Source: Anisus vortex (lineage: Eukaryota; Mollusca; Gastropoda; Planorbidae). Taken from it: 64,000 bases of DNA. The stretch is taken from NCBI GenBank assembly GCA_949126835.1, contig OX421494.1, forward strand, positions 3,665,201 to 3,729,200, given 5' to 3'. Below the pieces are notes generated by a model. It was given only the letters and a program-made list of their open reading frames with translations. It searched no databases and was not told where the DNA came from. Shown here one piece after another: positions 1-13,267 of this stretch. Made by a program: the position numbers and the translations under genes. Position 1 is the first letter of the stretch, and each line of letters begins with the position of its first letter.

Positions 1-15
1 TTGATCTCAGTTAAA

Positions 16-316
16 CCATAGTTTATAATATACATGGACCGCTTGCTTTAGTATTTCTGCTCTTGATGACTCGAAATACTGATTTTCGGAATTTTCGATT
101 CATTTTTTTCCTTTGCACTTCCGTTTTATTGAATCGCGTTCGATTTTCTCAATGAAAAATTAAAATTAAAATCGAAAGTTGTATAAAGCGGAAACATTTA
201 AGAAACAACGAGGAGCGTAGAAGTAATATAAGACAGCCTTATTGGTTGCGCACGTAAAAAAAGTTGATATAAGCTCTAAAAATAGAGCAAGCGGTCCATC
301 TTATTATAGTCTATGG
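16..316. mobile_element. MITE-1 copy (short TIR DNA element)
   Basis: The 301-bp element starts CCATAG and ends CTATGG. Its terminal inverted repeats are about 30 bp and include GGACCGCTTGCT at the left and AGCAAGCGGTCC at the right. Flanking 5-mers ttaaa and ctaaa match 4 of 5, compatible with a decayed 5-bp target duplication. The interior has no coding capacity. Related copies lie at 938, 5655, 9259, 25314 and 32968. The superfamily is not assigned. Confidence 0.8.
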
Positions 317-329
317 CTAAACTGAGAAG

Positions 330-1564
330 TCTTCAAATGTGTTACGAATAGTTACGATTGTCGTTGGTCGGGATGCTTCATTGTCGTTGAGAGGAATAAA
401 TACATAGTAATTATATGAACTAGGCAACTAGGTAGTTTATGTAATGTTTGAATATATACATATAAATTATTTAGTCATATTATATTTATATAATTTTCAC
501 AGACTTTTTACAATTTGATCATTTTAAAGCTACAAATTGCAAATTGAAAAGAAAAGAAACATATTGGCAAGATTAGTTCAAATAAAATGGGTCAATTATC
601 TCCCTTCAATTAAAAAAACGTTTTCACATTTGATTCAATACTGATGACAAAAAAGTTATGTTTTGTAATATAACAAATATTACTGACTAATAATTAGTCA
701 CGAATTCCTTCGACCAATTTGCGAATCGAAGAATATATTTCAAGTAAAACATGGCTGCCTCTACCGGAAGAGACGGAAGTGAATAAACTTTTCGGACATG
801 TTCGTTTTTACGAAATAAATAGATTGAAAACGACACAAAGTAGCCGAAACAAAGCTAGTTATCTTTTTATGTTTTTTTGCGGGCCAAAGCTAGCAAAAAA
901 AAGGATGCGCAAAATTTTACACTGCTATAAGCTATGATCATAGACTATAATATACATGGACCGCTTGCTTTAGTATTTCTGCTATATGATGACTCGAAAC
1001 ACTGATTTTCTGAATTCCCGATTCTAAATAAAGTAGTTGCTATAAAGTAGTTTCAATACTAGTTCCGTTTTATTTAATCGCTAAGATTTTCTGAAGTAAA
1101 ATTAAAATCGAAAGTTGTATACAGCGGAAACATTTATAGATCAGTGTTGTGTGCGCACGGAAAAAGAATACAAGCTCTAAAAATAGAGCATGCATTTTAT
1201 TATAGTCAATGATAATAGGAATAATAGTAGAACAAGTATTCATTTTATATCGAATGCGATTTAATAAAACGGAACTTGTATCGCAACTACTTTATTTAGA
1301 ATCGGGAATTACAAAACAAGAAGATAAGAGCAGAAAAAACTAAAGCAAGCGGTCCATGTATATTATAGTCTATGGTATGATATCACTTATATTTATTTTA
1401 ATCTGTCAAAATATACATTAAATATAAACTTAGTTTACAAAGAAAGGGAGTATAATAAAAACTTTGTTTTTATGGATTAGTTTTTTTAAATCAATAAACA
1501 TCTCTCGCGTGCCATCGAAAATCATTCTGCGTGCCAAGTTTTGCACGCGTGCCTTAGGTTGTAG
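330..1564 (+). mobile_element. hAT-N1 relic, right part
   Basis: From about 330 to 720 the sequence parallels 14880-15245 in the intact hAT-N1 copy (shared stretches around gtttatgtaatgttt and attatctccctt). The segment 1505-1560, with gcgtgccat and gcacgcgtgccttaggttg, parallels that copy's right end at 15805-15865. The left end is missing and the composite MITE-1 at 938-1376 is inserted inside. The 72-codon open frame at 719-937 looks like chance. Confidence 0.6.
938..1376. mobile_element. Composite MITE-1 (one unit plus an inverted partial unit)
   Basis: Outer ends are a leftward tcatagactataata and a rightward tattatagtctatgg. A nearly complete unit ends internally at about 1212 (tatagtcaatgata), followed by an inverted partial unit to 1376. 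The same arrangement with the same internal junction recurs at 5655-6086, so the composite probably moved as one element. Confidence 0.7.
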
Positions 1565-1599
1565 TATATACAGTTGTATATACATGTATTAATATAATT

Positions 1600-1828
1600 T
1601 TGTCAATATGCAGAGTAATAGATGCAGCACTAGTGTAGCAATCTGAACTTTGAAAGTTAAAATAGATAATTGGCTGATTACCGAAAGACAATATCAGTTT
1701 CGGACGAAACCGAAAATTAACCGAAAGCGAACTTTTTGGCTTCGACCGAAACCGAAACTAAGCCGAAATTGGCCATTGGCTTACTTTCGGGCGCCTGAAA
1801 CCGAAAACCGAATTTCTGTCGGCCTCTA
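1600..1828 (-). mobile_element. Partial copy of the CCGAAA-rich TIR element
   Basis: The reverse complement of this stretch parallels 17450-17700, including gcagcactag and cagtttcgg. It ends in tgtcggcctcta, matching the terminus of the fuller copy at 17450-17888. It is rich in repeated ccgaaa/tttcgg words that can fold back. Confidence 0.6.
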
Positions 1829-2164
1829 AATTTATAAGGCACACCGAAAGTAAAACAAGACTTTTCGACATAATTTACATTTCAGTGATACTGTACATCG
1901 TCTGCAATAGTTCAAGGTGAAGACCAGTATCTCCCCCTTGCCATCGATGCGTGAACGTGTCATGCGCCGACGCACTAGCAAACAAACAATTACAATAAAT
2001 ACGTTTTTTTTATTTGCTTTTCAAGTTGTTTGAAATTTACAGTATGTTAACTGTTATTCTAAGATGGTTTTTTAATTGCTGCTATAGACAGTGAACAGCG
2101 TGAAACTCCTTATAGTGATACGGTCAAAAGATATGATGCTTTCTCTGTTCATACTTTTTGGTCC

Positions 2165-2245
2165 TTAACCCTTCCCGTACCGACCTACTTCTATCTATGC
2201 TGCCTTCAGTTCCGCTATATACGCGCCCGGGACTGTATGGGTTAA
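2165..2245 (-). mobile_element. Tiny piggyBac-like MITE flanked by TTAA
   Basis: The unit is bounded by TTAA on both sides, with CCCTTCCCGTAC at the left and ATGGG before TTAA at the right. Its body matches, in inverse orientation, those at 17936-18016 and 26346-26432 (shared words agtcccgggcgcg, tatatagcggaactga and gaagtaggtcgg). TTAA target sites and CCCT/AGGG ends are typical of piggyBac-type transposition. It is far too short to encode anything. Confidence 0.65.
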
Positions 2246-2398
2246 GTCATATTGTGGGACTCGCTACTAAGGAGAAGCCACAACTCTCAGTCAGTCGTCT
2301 TATAAATTCTCTAGAATGTAGTTTTATATTTTCACAAAATTTAACAAATGTTATGTGTCTGGTATTTAATATTGAATTAGATACAAATAGCAAAAAGT

Positions 2399-3179
<781 letters not shown>

Positions 3180-3958
3180 GAAAGAAACAGTCCTAACACA
3201 CTCGCTTTAAAACATTTTTCGATATCAACTCTTTTCACGACCATTTAGCGTGTCAACCCTGACCAAAGTAATATATAAAATGGCGATATCTGGGCCAGCT
3301 TTGGTGGGATGGATGGAATGGAGTGCGCAGCGGGCCATGAATAGCTTATTGTTGGCGAAATAATAAATGAAGACTCAACGAGTCAACATCTTCACGGTAC
3401 AGTGATCTCGGGTAAGCTAAATCCGAATATGAAACGATATTTATTTAAAAAAGAAAGAAAGAAATGATTCCATTTTCATACATGTGTCAAGTCATTTCGA
3501 CTTGCAACCAAACAAAAGAACTACACTGCACATTTACGAGTTAGTTCCGAAAATATTCTACTTCTTGTTTATTTATAAGAAAACATGCAAAGATTGTAAA
3601 TATGATAAGAAATTGTGATTTATTTTAACAAACAAACTGTTAAAATATTTTAAAGCCAAACCAAGCATGATTTTTTACATTTTAACAAGAAAGACAACTC
3701 TGTTTTTTTTTAAAGACAGTTACTTCCTCTTTCTGTCTTAAAAAAAGAAATGCTATTTCAAAATATGGTTTGTGTTGACACGGATGGTGAGCCCAGCCCT
3801 TCTAAAGTAAAACTAAATCTAGCTTTGAAGGCGCTATGTACTTTAAGTATTTTTCGCCACGACATAATATGGGATTGTGTAGCAAGTACAAATGTGAGGA
3901 TTCCTTCCTTTTTATAAGCACTATTGAACAAAAAGCTTGGATTATTAATCCCTAAGAG
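3180..3958. other. Interval without recognised gene
   Basis: AT-rich unique-looking sequence. Around 3850-3900 the words cgccacgacataa and gggattgtgtagc recall the 3' half of an inverted SINE-A, but too little is left to delimit it. Confidence 0.5.
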
Positions 3959-4164
3959 CAGGGGTCGGCAACCCTTTGATGACAGTGTGCCTAAGTAACA
4001 TTTCTAATTCATTAAGCGTGCCACTACCCTAAAAGGCAGCCTGCTTTAGCACTCAATTTCTTGTAGAAGGTACTTTAATTGCCTTTTTGGGGAGTATTCC
4101 GCCTGCCATTGAAAATTGCTCTGTGTGCCAAGTCTGGTAGGCGTTCTTAGGTTGCCGTCCCCTG
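3959..4164. mobile_element. Short hAT-N1 derivative
   Basis: The 206-bp element begins CAGGGGTCGGCAACC and ends GTTGCCGTCCCCTG. The flanking 8-mers cctaagag and ccttggag match 6 of 8. It keeps only the two ends of the 1.36-kb hAT-N1 copy at 14516 (cagtgtgcc near the left, cattgaaaat near the right), so it is an internal-deletion form. Confidence 0.8.
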
Positions 4165-5654
4165 CCTTGGAGCCTGGGAAATAAAGCTCTTATGTTCCTT
4201 TTCAGCGATACGCCTTATGCCCTGGATAAAGGTATTTAAGGATACACTTATGTAATGCCCTTGATATCCGAGCTTCAGTCAAATGACATATTTTCTTTGC
4301 CGCGCAAGTTTCGGGCGGTCCTTAATGGTGGACAAAGGAGAGAAGAAAAATTTTCTAAAACACAGGACACGCAAAGTCCACGAAATGAATAGAGGAGTTT
4401 AATTCACATGAAAAGCCCCTAATTGACACCATTACGTTTTGCCCCCCATGTTAGAAAAGAAGAAAGGAACCAGCGTTGGGTAATAGGCAACGGTCGACCA
4501 GAATAGTCCTTGAAATCTGATACCCTTAGGCTGATGGTGCCTGTTTTATCCCCCCCCCAACCCCCCCGGCGCTGGACAATTAAGATACCTGAAAATGGTA
4601 GTGAAACCGTTGTTGGAAAATACCTGGTTGGACATTTAAAAAAAAAAGAAATGCTGACCGCTGTGGTTAGACCGCGACGATGGCTATTATGACTTTGTGG
4701 CTGTATGTAGGTCAGTGGACGGATTTGGTAGATGGCGACTCTCTTTGTTCTTTTTTTCATTTTTTTTGTCTCTATTTTTTTTTAGTGTGACGCGAAGGTC
4801 AGTAGGTCGATGTGAAAATATATATATAGGCGGATCCCTCCTCCCCCCCACACACACACGTAGAAAGCAAAGTGACGTCATTGTGGTCATTTGTTTCGTG
4901 TTCCGGGCGAGAGACAAGTGGACGCGACTCTATCTGAATCAATTGGACGACCGAGTGGACTGGTGGACAAAGTGGATATGGATAGATGATGGATGGATGG
5001 ATGGATGGATACATAGAAAGATAAATAGATAGATACACAGACAGACTAGATAGATATATAGATACTAGTAGTTATGCCCGTCAAAATGACGGAGAAACAA
5101 ATGATTACAGTGTGTTTTGTTAAAATAGAAAGAAAAATTAACAAACAGTAAAACAATTAAATCTGTAGTGAGAACGTTTCTTTCGGTATTTAGTTTTTGT
5201 TTACTTTTTATTGTTTACGGTCGCCTGGCCCTGGAATATGCATATGAATTGTTGCTGTCAAGCTTCTGACTTCTTATTAATAATTTGAAACTAACAATAA
5301 TATTATCAAAAGAAAAAACAAACAAATACCAAACAATAAAAAAAAGGAAATAATAAAAAACAAGTAGACAGCAATATTTCGCAGTATGGGAAAACCCGGT
5401 CCCGAAACACACACTAAATTTGAAAGCATTTCAAAGGGACATCATTTGGAAACGGCGCTCGGTTTATAACCTTGACATACGGTGATTAGTGATAGTCTAG
5501 GTCTAAGTTTTTTTATTTTGTTAATTAACGAATTAAGCAAAATTGTTTATAAAATAAAAATTTATTTTGGGGGACGTTTCTAATTGAATCATTGTGCTGA
5601 TCGATCAATAGGCCTAGGCGTCTATAGCGAACAAACATATAGGCCTATATATAT
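4165..5654. other. Interval without recognised gene
   Basis: Contains C-rich and T-rich runs (4548-4568, 4750-4790), a short (GGAT)n tract at about 4988-5012 and AT-rich sequence. Several 60-113 codon open frames overlap on both strands with no recognisable motif. I treat them as chance. Confidence 0.5.
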
Positions 5655-6083
5655 ATATAATATAAATGGACCGCTTGCTTTAGTATTTCTGCTATATGAT
5701 GACTCAAAACACTGATATCCCGATTCGTAATATACTTTGCTACACTTCCGTTTTATTGAATCGCTTTGGTTTTCTCAATGAAAAATTAAAATCGAAAGTA
5801 GTACAGAGCGGAAACATTTATAGATCAGTGTTGTGTGCACACGGAAAAAGAACATAGGCCTAAGCTCTAAAAATAGAGCAAGCGGTCCATCTTATTATAG
5901 TCAATGATAATAGGATTAATTATATTAATAGGCCTACAAGTATTCATTTAAAGTCGAAAAAAATGCGATTTAATAAAACGGAACTTGTATTACAAATACT
6001 TCATTTATAATAGGGAATTGCAAAAAACAGAAGATAATAGCATAAAAAAACTAAAGCAAGCGGTCCATGTATATTTTAGTCTA

Positions 6084-6086
<3 letters not shown>
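5655..6086. mobile_element. Second composite MITE-1
   Basis: Same plan as 938-1376: a left TIR with tggaccgcttgctttag, an internal end at about 5906 (ttatagtcaatgataatagga), an inverted half unit and a right end with aagcaagcggtccatg. Flanking TA microsatellites (5646-5662 and 6086-6123) blur the exact ends. Confidence 0.7.
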
Positions 6087-6321
<235 letters not shown>

Positions 6322-7071
6322 CACAGACAGACTACAAAACAGATTCGGAACAGGTGCAAAGTTGAAACGTAAAAATTAGATGCATTATAATTAATTTCTA
6401 AGACAAAAAATTATTTTTTTTTAATCCTTGGTCTTAGGAAAAAGTGAATTTTGGTCGAGGTTGAGGTTGGGACTGCAAGTGCTGTTCTTATTGCCCCCCC
6501 CCCCCTTTCTCTTGTGTGGCCACACCTTTGATGCTTAGGACATTTCGGTTCATAAACAAGGTTGATAGATGCCTGTCCTAGCACGTGGGTTAATGGGCAA
6601 ACATTATGACGCCTGGCGAAACTCTCTAGCCCAGAACTAGTTTACTACTAACAGATGAACTGGGCCATCCATCGATCGAGTCATTATAAAGTTGCCGCGT
6701 CCGTCGTTAATGTTTATTTTCTTAACTAGCAAAACATTGACAAAAAAAAAAACAACAACGAAGGGAGACCATCAAGTTTCGATTTCTTACAAAGCGGAAG
6801 TTGCGTGAACGGGAGCAGTTTTAGAGTTAAGACCTTGCGTCACTGGCCAACAAAATATCAAAGTATTTTTAGATATTGTAATAACATAATATTAATTATG
6901 GGATAGTTTTAGCGGATAGCTGTCATTATATGTTTATGTAGACTATATATTTTGAATTATTTAATTCGTGAACAAATTTAATGAATGCTACTGATGAATG
7001 TGACTAAACATACGTTTTACAACACTTTACTTCAAAATTAGCCCCCTCAATTTACGAAGGCCCTATGTTCC
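6322..7071. other. Interval without recognised gene
   Basis: AT-rich, with a C13-type homopolymer at about 6484-6497. No open frame with a recognisable motif and no delimited repeat was seen. Confidence 0.5.
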
Positions 7072-7640
7072 ATGATGAACCAAAGGGCAAGTAAGCGGGC
7101 AATTCACGGACTGATATGTCATTTAGCGGGGCACGATGATGAACCAAAGGGCAAGTAAGCGGGCAATTCACGGACTGATATGTCATTTAGCGGGGCACGA
7201 TGATGAACCAAAGGGCAAGTAAGCGGGCAATTCACGGACTGATATGTCATTTAGCGGAGCACGATGATGAACCAAAGGGCAAGTAAGCGGGCAATTCACG
7301 GACTGATATGTCATTTAGCGGGGCACGATGATGAACCAAAGGGCAAGTAAGCGGGCAATTCACGGACTGATATGTCATTTAGCGGGGCACGATGATGAAC
7401 AAAAGGGCAAGTAAGCGGGCAATTCACGGACTGATATGTCATTTAGCGGGGCACGATGATGAACCAAAGGGCAAGTAAGCGGGCAATTCACGGATTGATA
7501 TGTCATTTAACGGGGCACGATGATGAACCAAAGGGCAAGTAAGCGGGCAATTCACGGACTGATATGTCATTTAGCGGGGCACGATGATGAACCAAAGAGC
7601 AAGTAAGCGGGCAATTCACGGACTGATATGTCATTTAGCA
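7072..7640. repeat. 64-bp tandem repeat, nine copies
   Basis: Unit starts (atgatgaac) fall at 7072, 7136, 7200, 7264, 7328, 7392, 7456, 7520 and 7584, a constant 64-bp spacing. Copies differ by very few substitutions. The last is cut at catttagc, where a SINE-A begins. The near-identity suggests recent expansion. Confidence 0.95.
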
Positions 7641-7642
7641 AA

Positions 7643-7915
7643 GGCACGGTGGTCGAGCGGCAGCACGTTCTGCTGGCGTACCGAAGGTCCTGGGTTTAAA
7701 TACTGGTGCAGGCTAAGATTCTTTTCCCGGGTCTGGAGGATGTCTCTGAGTCTACCCAGCTCTTTAGAGTACCTGACCTTAGTTGAGGTAAAGGTAATGT
7801 GCATAGTGTTGGCCACACAATCACCTAGTATGCCGTGGCCACAGAAACTGTTGAACACTGCTTCACTGGCCCTGTGATCAGTTTGGTCCGAAGTGTACTT
7901 TACTTTAATCGTGTG
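7643..7915 (+). mobile_element. SINE-A copy (tRNA-derived)
   Basis: The head contains a box-A-like tggtcgagcgg and a box-B-like gggtttaaatac, separated as in a Leu/Ser-type tRNA with a long variable arm. A conserved body follows (gagtctacccagctct, ggccacacaatc, ggccctgtgatc) and a tail ctttactttaat. The same layout recurs at 16588, 27741 and 30752. It is non-coding and would need a LINE for mobility. Confidence 0.9.
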
Positions 7916-9258
7916 TGACTTTTAATTCTAAATCAGGATCAAGCAGCTTAATAGTTTTAACTAGGACATTGTAATAGGATGCAGATTTTTCATATTTATT
8001 TGGTTAAAAAGAGAAAGTGTCGTTTAAACGAGGGTTTACGGTATTCACTTACGTAATTACCGTAGTCCCACCCCTGCCTAACCTAATAATTTCGCCGAGC
8101 AATTAAAAGGTCACTACAAAAAACGACTTTGGACGTTTTACACGGCGTTGGGGAGGTTATCTTATTATATTACAGAGGCTCCTTCTATACAGAAGCTGTG
8201 TGATAGTGTGACTTTTTTTCTGGCTAGGCCGTGCATAGCTTGAGTATGTTCGTCTGGCATCAAGTTTTATCTACCTGGCACACAACTGGCAGGCCATGGT
8301 AATTGTTCCTGTAGTTCTAAGTCGTAGTGAACTAACGTTTTTGAAAATGTCTTTTAAAGTTGCGAGACTCAAGCAAGGGGAAATAACTGACATATATTTC
8401 TCAAAGGCATTGACTCAAAACTGTGCAGTATTTATTGTTTTTTTGTTTTCGTTTTAATGTTGTTGTTGTTGATAGTTGATTATTTTTGAAATTAATGAAC
8501 CAACTACGCCCACTGCATGGGGTCCACAGTGGGCTTTAAACAAATTAATTATTCAATAGTGAACGGTAATAATTCTAAATGCTTAATTGTGTTCGAGCGT
8601 AGAGCGAGGGATTGGAATTTTGTAGGAAATCATGTGATCATTCATGACTCAAATTTAGCACCAGCGTGTTTCAATAGTTCTTATATTGTATGCATATATT
8701 TAGAATTGTATCGATATTTCAACTAGAGTTTGTTTTTTCATTTCGGATTAAAGATTAATTGCGTAGTCAAAAATGTGTTCTCATAACCTCTAAATAGTTC
8801 TAGTACGCATTTTCAACCGCCTTCTGACAACTTCGGGAAAATCCATTCTAGCACTTTCTGCACCAAAATATATAAAGAAGCTATTTATTATTAACCAGTG
8901 CAAATTAATTTAATTATTGCAAATAAGTTCAAGCATGAAATTCTTCTTTAACCATTTTTCTGGTGGCTTTAGTGTATTATTTCATAGGTGAACCAGACCC
9001 TTCGGACAGAAGACCCAGGACTTAATAATATAAACTAAAACTAGAGCTACAGCAGTAGGTCCTAGTTGAAACAAACTAACTCCAGTAAAGCATACATGTT
9101 ATCAAATAACAAAATTAGAGTTTTACGGTAACTGTGAAGATCGAAAAAATTCATGAACATCTCCGAGAAAAAGAAGAACACCAAGAGAGGTATGGAACCA
9201 GAATTGCTTTGTAATAGATCATTGAAGGGAGGTAATAAATAGCTTGTAGTAGGTTAGG
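7916..9258. other. Interval without recognised gene
   Basis: Mostly AT-rich unique-looking sequence. At about 8160-8200 an inverted SINE-B tail relic is visible (attacagaggctccttctatacagaag). Open frames of up to 69 codons show no motif. Confidence 0.5.
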
Positions 9259-10138
9259 TCAAAGACTATAATAAGATGGACGGCTTGCTTTAGTATTTCT
9301 GCTATTTGATGACTCGAATGACTTCTTTTCGGAATTCCCGATTCTATTTTGGACTGTACACTTCCGTTTTATTTAATCACTATGATTTTCTCCATGAAAA
9401 ATTAAAATTAAAATCGAAAGTTGTATACAGAGGAAACATTGACAAGTCTTAAATATTATGCATGCATAATGAATCGAAGTGTGCAACATTTCCGGTCCAT
9501 TTCGTTTATTTGATAAAAAAAAAACACATGTATGTGTGCTGCGTTACTATTTGTACGGAAATATGTAAAGAATGTTTTATTTCATTTTCAAAAGATGTTT
9601 GTTGCTAAACGAAAATGGTGGATTGTGAATGTCAATCACCTATTTATAATGTCAAACTTATTGCTTGTTGATGCAAAAGAATTTTCGTTTTTATAAATGT
9701 ATGCATTGTGTTTTTTTTTAATAACCAAGGACGCAACTCTTGATTAATTTATTTTATAAACTAAGCTAAGTTTAACTTAACGCGTATTAATTAACGCCTA
9801 CTCACTTTTGATGTTAAAAACGAATTCCTCATAACTAATTTTGTAGCCTTTGTATATTTCAAAAGACCAGAACAGGCCTTCGAGGTTGAAATCAATTGTC
9901 AAACACCAGCAAAAGCATGCTTTTTTTTGTTTACGGAAATTCTTAAAATAATTCAAAATCGCACCGGAAGTTCATGATCTCTTCCATTTGAAAAAGTCAG
10001 ACCTCATTAAGACTTGTCAATTTAGGCAAACGTAGAAGCGTAGAAGTCATTTAAGACAGAGTTATTGGATGCGCACGGGAAAAGAATATATATATATCTA
10101 AAAATAGATCAATCGGTCCATCTAATTATAGTCTTTGG
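9259..10138. mobile_element. MITE-1 copy split by a nested insertion
   Basis: The left TIR is caaagactataataagatgg and the right end is attatagtctttgg. Flanking 5-mers ttagg and ttaga match 4 of 5. Without the insert at 9438-10021 the element would be about 300 bp, like its relatives. Confidence 0.75.
9438..10021. mobile_element. Nested 584-bp TIR element
   Basis: It starts ATTGACAAGTCTTAA and ends TTAAGACTTGTCAAT, a perfect 15-bp inverted repeat. It lies exactly where the otherwise continuous MITE-1 body is interrupted (ggaaac before, taggcaaacg after). The interior is AT-rich with no coding motif. The superfamily is unknown. Confidence 0.75.
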
Positions 10139-10315
10139 TTAGAATGATAAGTTTGAAGAATGAAGTAACACTATGCGGTGTGAAAGTGTTAAGCGAGTTT
10201 TTGATGTTTTCCTGCCAAGCAAGAAACGTAAAGAGACTTCACTTGATGATTTGGCAGTGATAGAACAAGTTGGTACCACAAAGAATGTTTTATGAATGAA
10301 TGAATGCAATCTTAA

Positions 10316-10446
10316 CATCATTTAAAACATTAATAAAAATGCAAGACTAGACTCGGACCACGGATGAGCGTAGGACGCAATAATCTTCTTTATAGAAGGA
10401 GCGTCTGTAATGTATAAGATAAGATAAGATAAGATAAGATAAGATA
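10316..10446 (+). mobile_element. SINE-B copy
   Basis: Begins catcatttaaaacattaa and carries gagcgtaggacgcaataat, the hairpin cttctttatagaag and gagcgtctgtaatg, ending in a (GATAA)n tail. Nearly the same sequence is at 46075-46184. No clear tRNA head is visible in this copy. Confidence 0.75.
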
Positions 10447-11433
10447 AAGTTGTAATGGTAGAAACATAATAAACCTGTTACAGTATTCCAGTGCTTTGTT
10501 ATGATTTCACTTTATCGTTACCAAGTTGTACGATTTACCCACGGCATTTGACACGATGTCATAACCAGGCCCCCACAGGTGATGACGTTTGAGTAGGTCA
10601 GAATAATCCACACTCTCTAACTGAATTCGCATCTGGCTTCTGCTAATTCGCGAGAGTACTTCGACGGGGACATGATGACATCTCGCAAGGGTCACCTTAC
10701 CCCCCTGGTCGTTGCTAGTTTCTATACAATATTAGTACGTTTGATCCGCCATATTGTAATACTCTACGTAACTCATCTAGTAAGAAGACATTACACTGTC
10801 CTAAATATAGCAAGCCTGACTATTGAATAATCAATCAAATTGTATCAAATATCAATATGTATTTTATTAACGTGTATATTGAATGAATGCTTTAAACCTA
10901 TTGGAGTTTGTGGTTGTCATTGTATAGATAAATGAATCGTTTACAGATTGAGTGAACATTTTTTTAATTCAATTCATTAAAATTATATTTCTTCCAAACT
11001 GGCAATCTGGCATGAACAACTTAGTAAAACCAACAACTCTTAAACCCGTATCACAGAATGCAAAGATTAACTTGAACCACGCGTAAGAAGCAATCTTTTA
11101 TAAAGAAGAAGCGTCTGTAAAATATAAAACCACGCTAAAAGCTTAGAAGTCAATATCCACAGACATTTCAGTCTGTAACGTAAAAGAAGACAGACTTTGA
11201 GATAGAAACAGAAATAGACTATCGAATTATCATCGCCCCGGCGTATGTCCGTTAACAGCTTTTCAGACCAAATCTATAACATTTGTATTCATTTATTTGA
11301 TCGATTTTATTATCTGCCCCTTTTCTCTTTTGTTTCCCTTGGTATAGATTTTGTGAACAAAAAAAAGTGTTCTTACTTCTTACTACAGGTTTAGATAATA
11401 ACTTTGTTAAATAACAAGACGCTGGTGTTGTAT
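10447..11433. other. Interval with a SINE-B relic, otherwise unassigned
   Basis: At about 11040-11130 a diverged SINE-B body and tail can be read (cgtaagaagcaatctt, gaagcgtctgtaaaat). The rest is AT-rich with no recognisable coding sequence. Confidence 0.45.
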
Positions 11434-11585
11434 TATAAGTTTACAGATGTTCCTTCTAGGTAGAAGATTATTACGGCCTTGAACCCACAACTCCTGCAGA
11501 AGGGCAGCGATTGGATGGCTGTATGGGCTAGAACCGGGGTCGTCTCGTTAACAGTCCGGTGTACTAGCCACGGGACCAGCGAACA
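11434..11585 (-). mobile_element. SINE-B copy with a tRNA-like head, inverted
   Basis: On the minus strand the head reads tggctagtacaccgg (box-A-like) and cccggttctagccc (box-B-like). A body and the family 3' end follow (taataatcttct, agaaggaacatctgtaa). Related inverted copies lie at 26512 and 29607. Confidence 0.7.
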
Positions 11586-11604
11586 TGTGTAAACTAAGAT
11601 ATAC

Positions 11605-12285
11605 CTAATGTATAAATAATGTATAAATAATGTATAAATAATGTATAACTAATGTATAACTAATGTATAAATAATGTATAAATAATGTATAAATAATGTA
11701 TAAATAATGTATAAATAATGTATAAATAATGTATAAATAATGTATAAATAATGTATAAATAATGTATAAATAATGTCTACATAATGTCTAACTAATGTAT
11801 AAATAATGTATAAGTAATGTATAAATAATGTATAAATAATGTATAAATAATGTATAAATAATGCATGAATAATGTATAAATAATGTATAAATAATGTATA
11901 AATAATGTCTAACTAATGTATAAATAATGTATAAGTAATGTATAAATAATGTATAAATAATGTATAAATAATGTCTACATAATAATGTATAACTAATGTA
12001 TAAATAATGTATAAATAATGTATAAATAATGTATAAATAATGTATAAATAATGTATAAATAATGTATAAATAATGTATAACTAATGTATAACTAATGTAT
12101 AAATAATGTATAAATAATGTATAAATAATGTATAAATAATGTATAAATAATGTATAAATAATGTATAAATAATGTATAAATAATGTATAACTAATGTATA
12201 ACTAATGTATAAATAATGTATAAATAATGTATAAATAATGTATAAACAATGTATAAATAATGTATAAATAATGTATACAAAATAT
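11605..12285. repeat. 12-bp tandem repeat (ATAAATAATGTA)
   Basis: About 680 bp of a 12-bp unit with point variants (aac for aaa, tcta for tata). Variant combinations such as ctaatgtataacta recur at intervals, hinting at local block duplications. Confidence 0.95.
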
Positions 12286-12299
12286 ATACCTAATTTATA

Positions 12300-13265
12300 A
12301 TGTTACATAATGTCTACATTATATGTGTATATGTTTGTTTCTAAAAGCTTCATCGTCACAGGGTATTGTGCAAAAAAAATTCCAACAGCCACTGTATTCC
12401 TCCACCCACCCCACCAGTGACGTTGTTTATAAGAGACTTGAAGAAAAGGAATGAGTGACGGAAAGAGAAACACAAAGACAAAGAGAGAAAGAAAATAAGA
12501 CACAGATAGTTTGAGAGTATAAGCTTCGATCGAAAATAATTTGTTTTTAAATTGAACAGATTTAAAGAGAAGGAATTAGTTTAGTGCTAAATCCTTGTAA
12601 CAACGAAAATTCTTCCTGTCTCTAACATCAAACCTTCTTCCTGTATCCATCACCAAAATTTCTTCCTGTCTCTAACCAAAATTTCTTACCGTCTCATCGT
12701 AACGTCTAAGACAAACATAAATAAATAACTTTTTGATCCAAACGCTTCGAAAATGACTAGACGACGCATCTACAAAATATCTATTGCTTATAACTCTAGT
12801 TCTAATGAGAAAATGTTTAATAAAGACTTCGAGATTTGTTTAAAGTTCAATAATAATTGTCTCAATCAATCATCTTACTTTTCAATACTACTGTCTAGTT
12901 TCTATTATCTTCAAAGCGAGCTAACCCAATACTTATATGCCCCCATTCAGTCTAATTCAGTGCTTGAATGAATGTCATTTCCTAGGACTCAGGGAATGGT
13001 TTTTCTGACTCGCTTCTCGCTCATTATTTTCTCATCCTCTTACCATAAAACTGACACACATATTATATAATATGACGTATCGGACACAAATCAGTGTTAT
13101 TCAAGCCCTCAAATTGAAAGATGATCTTAGAGTGTTGTTGTTTTTTTCATTCTTATATCATTAAAATTTTCTTCTCTAAAGAAGAATCTGTAATGTATAA
13201 TATACGATTTTTCAATGTGTCTTTCAGTAAAGTAAATTATACCCGTCCGACTATATTTGATCTAT
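12300..13265. other. Interval without recognised gene
   Basis: AT-rich. Short imperfect repeats of ttcttcctgtctctaac lie at 12610-12690. A possible SINE-B tail relic is at 13165-13205. The 72-codon frame at 12753-12971 has no motif. Confidence 0.5.
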
Positions 13266-13267
13266 AG

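Noticed and set aside
7643..7720. Possible genuine tRNA gene at SINE heads (also 16588, 27741, 30752)
   Set aside because: A and B boxes are present, but the acceptor stem does not pair cleanly and the sequence continues into a conserved SINE body with the same tail in every copy.
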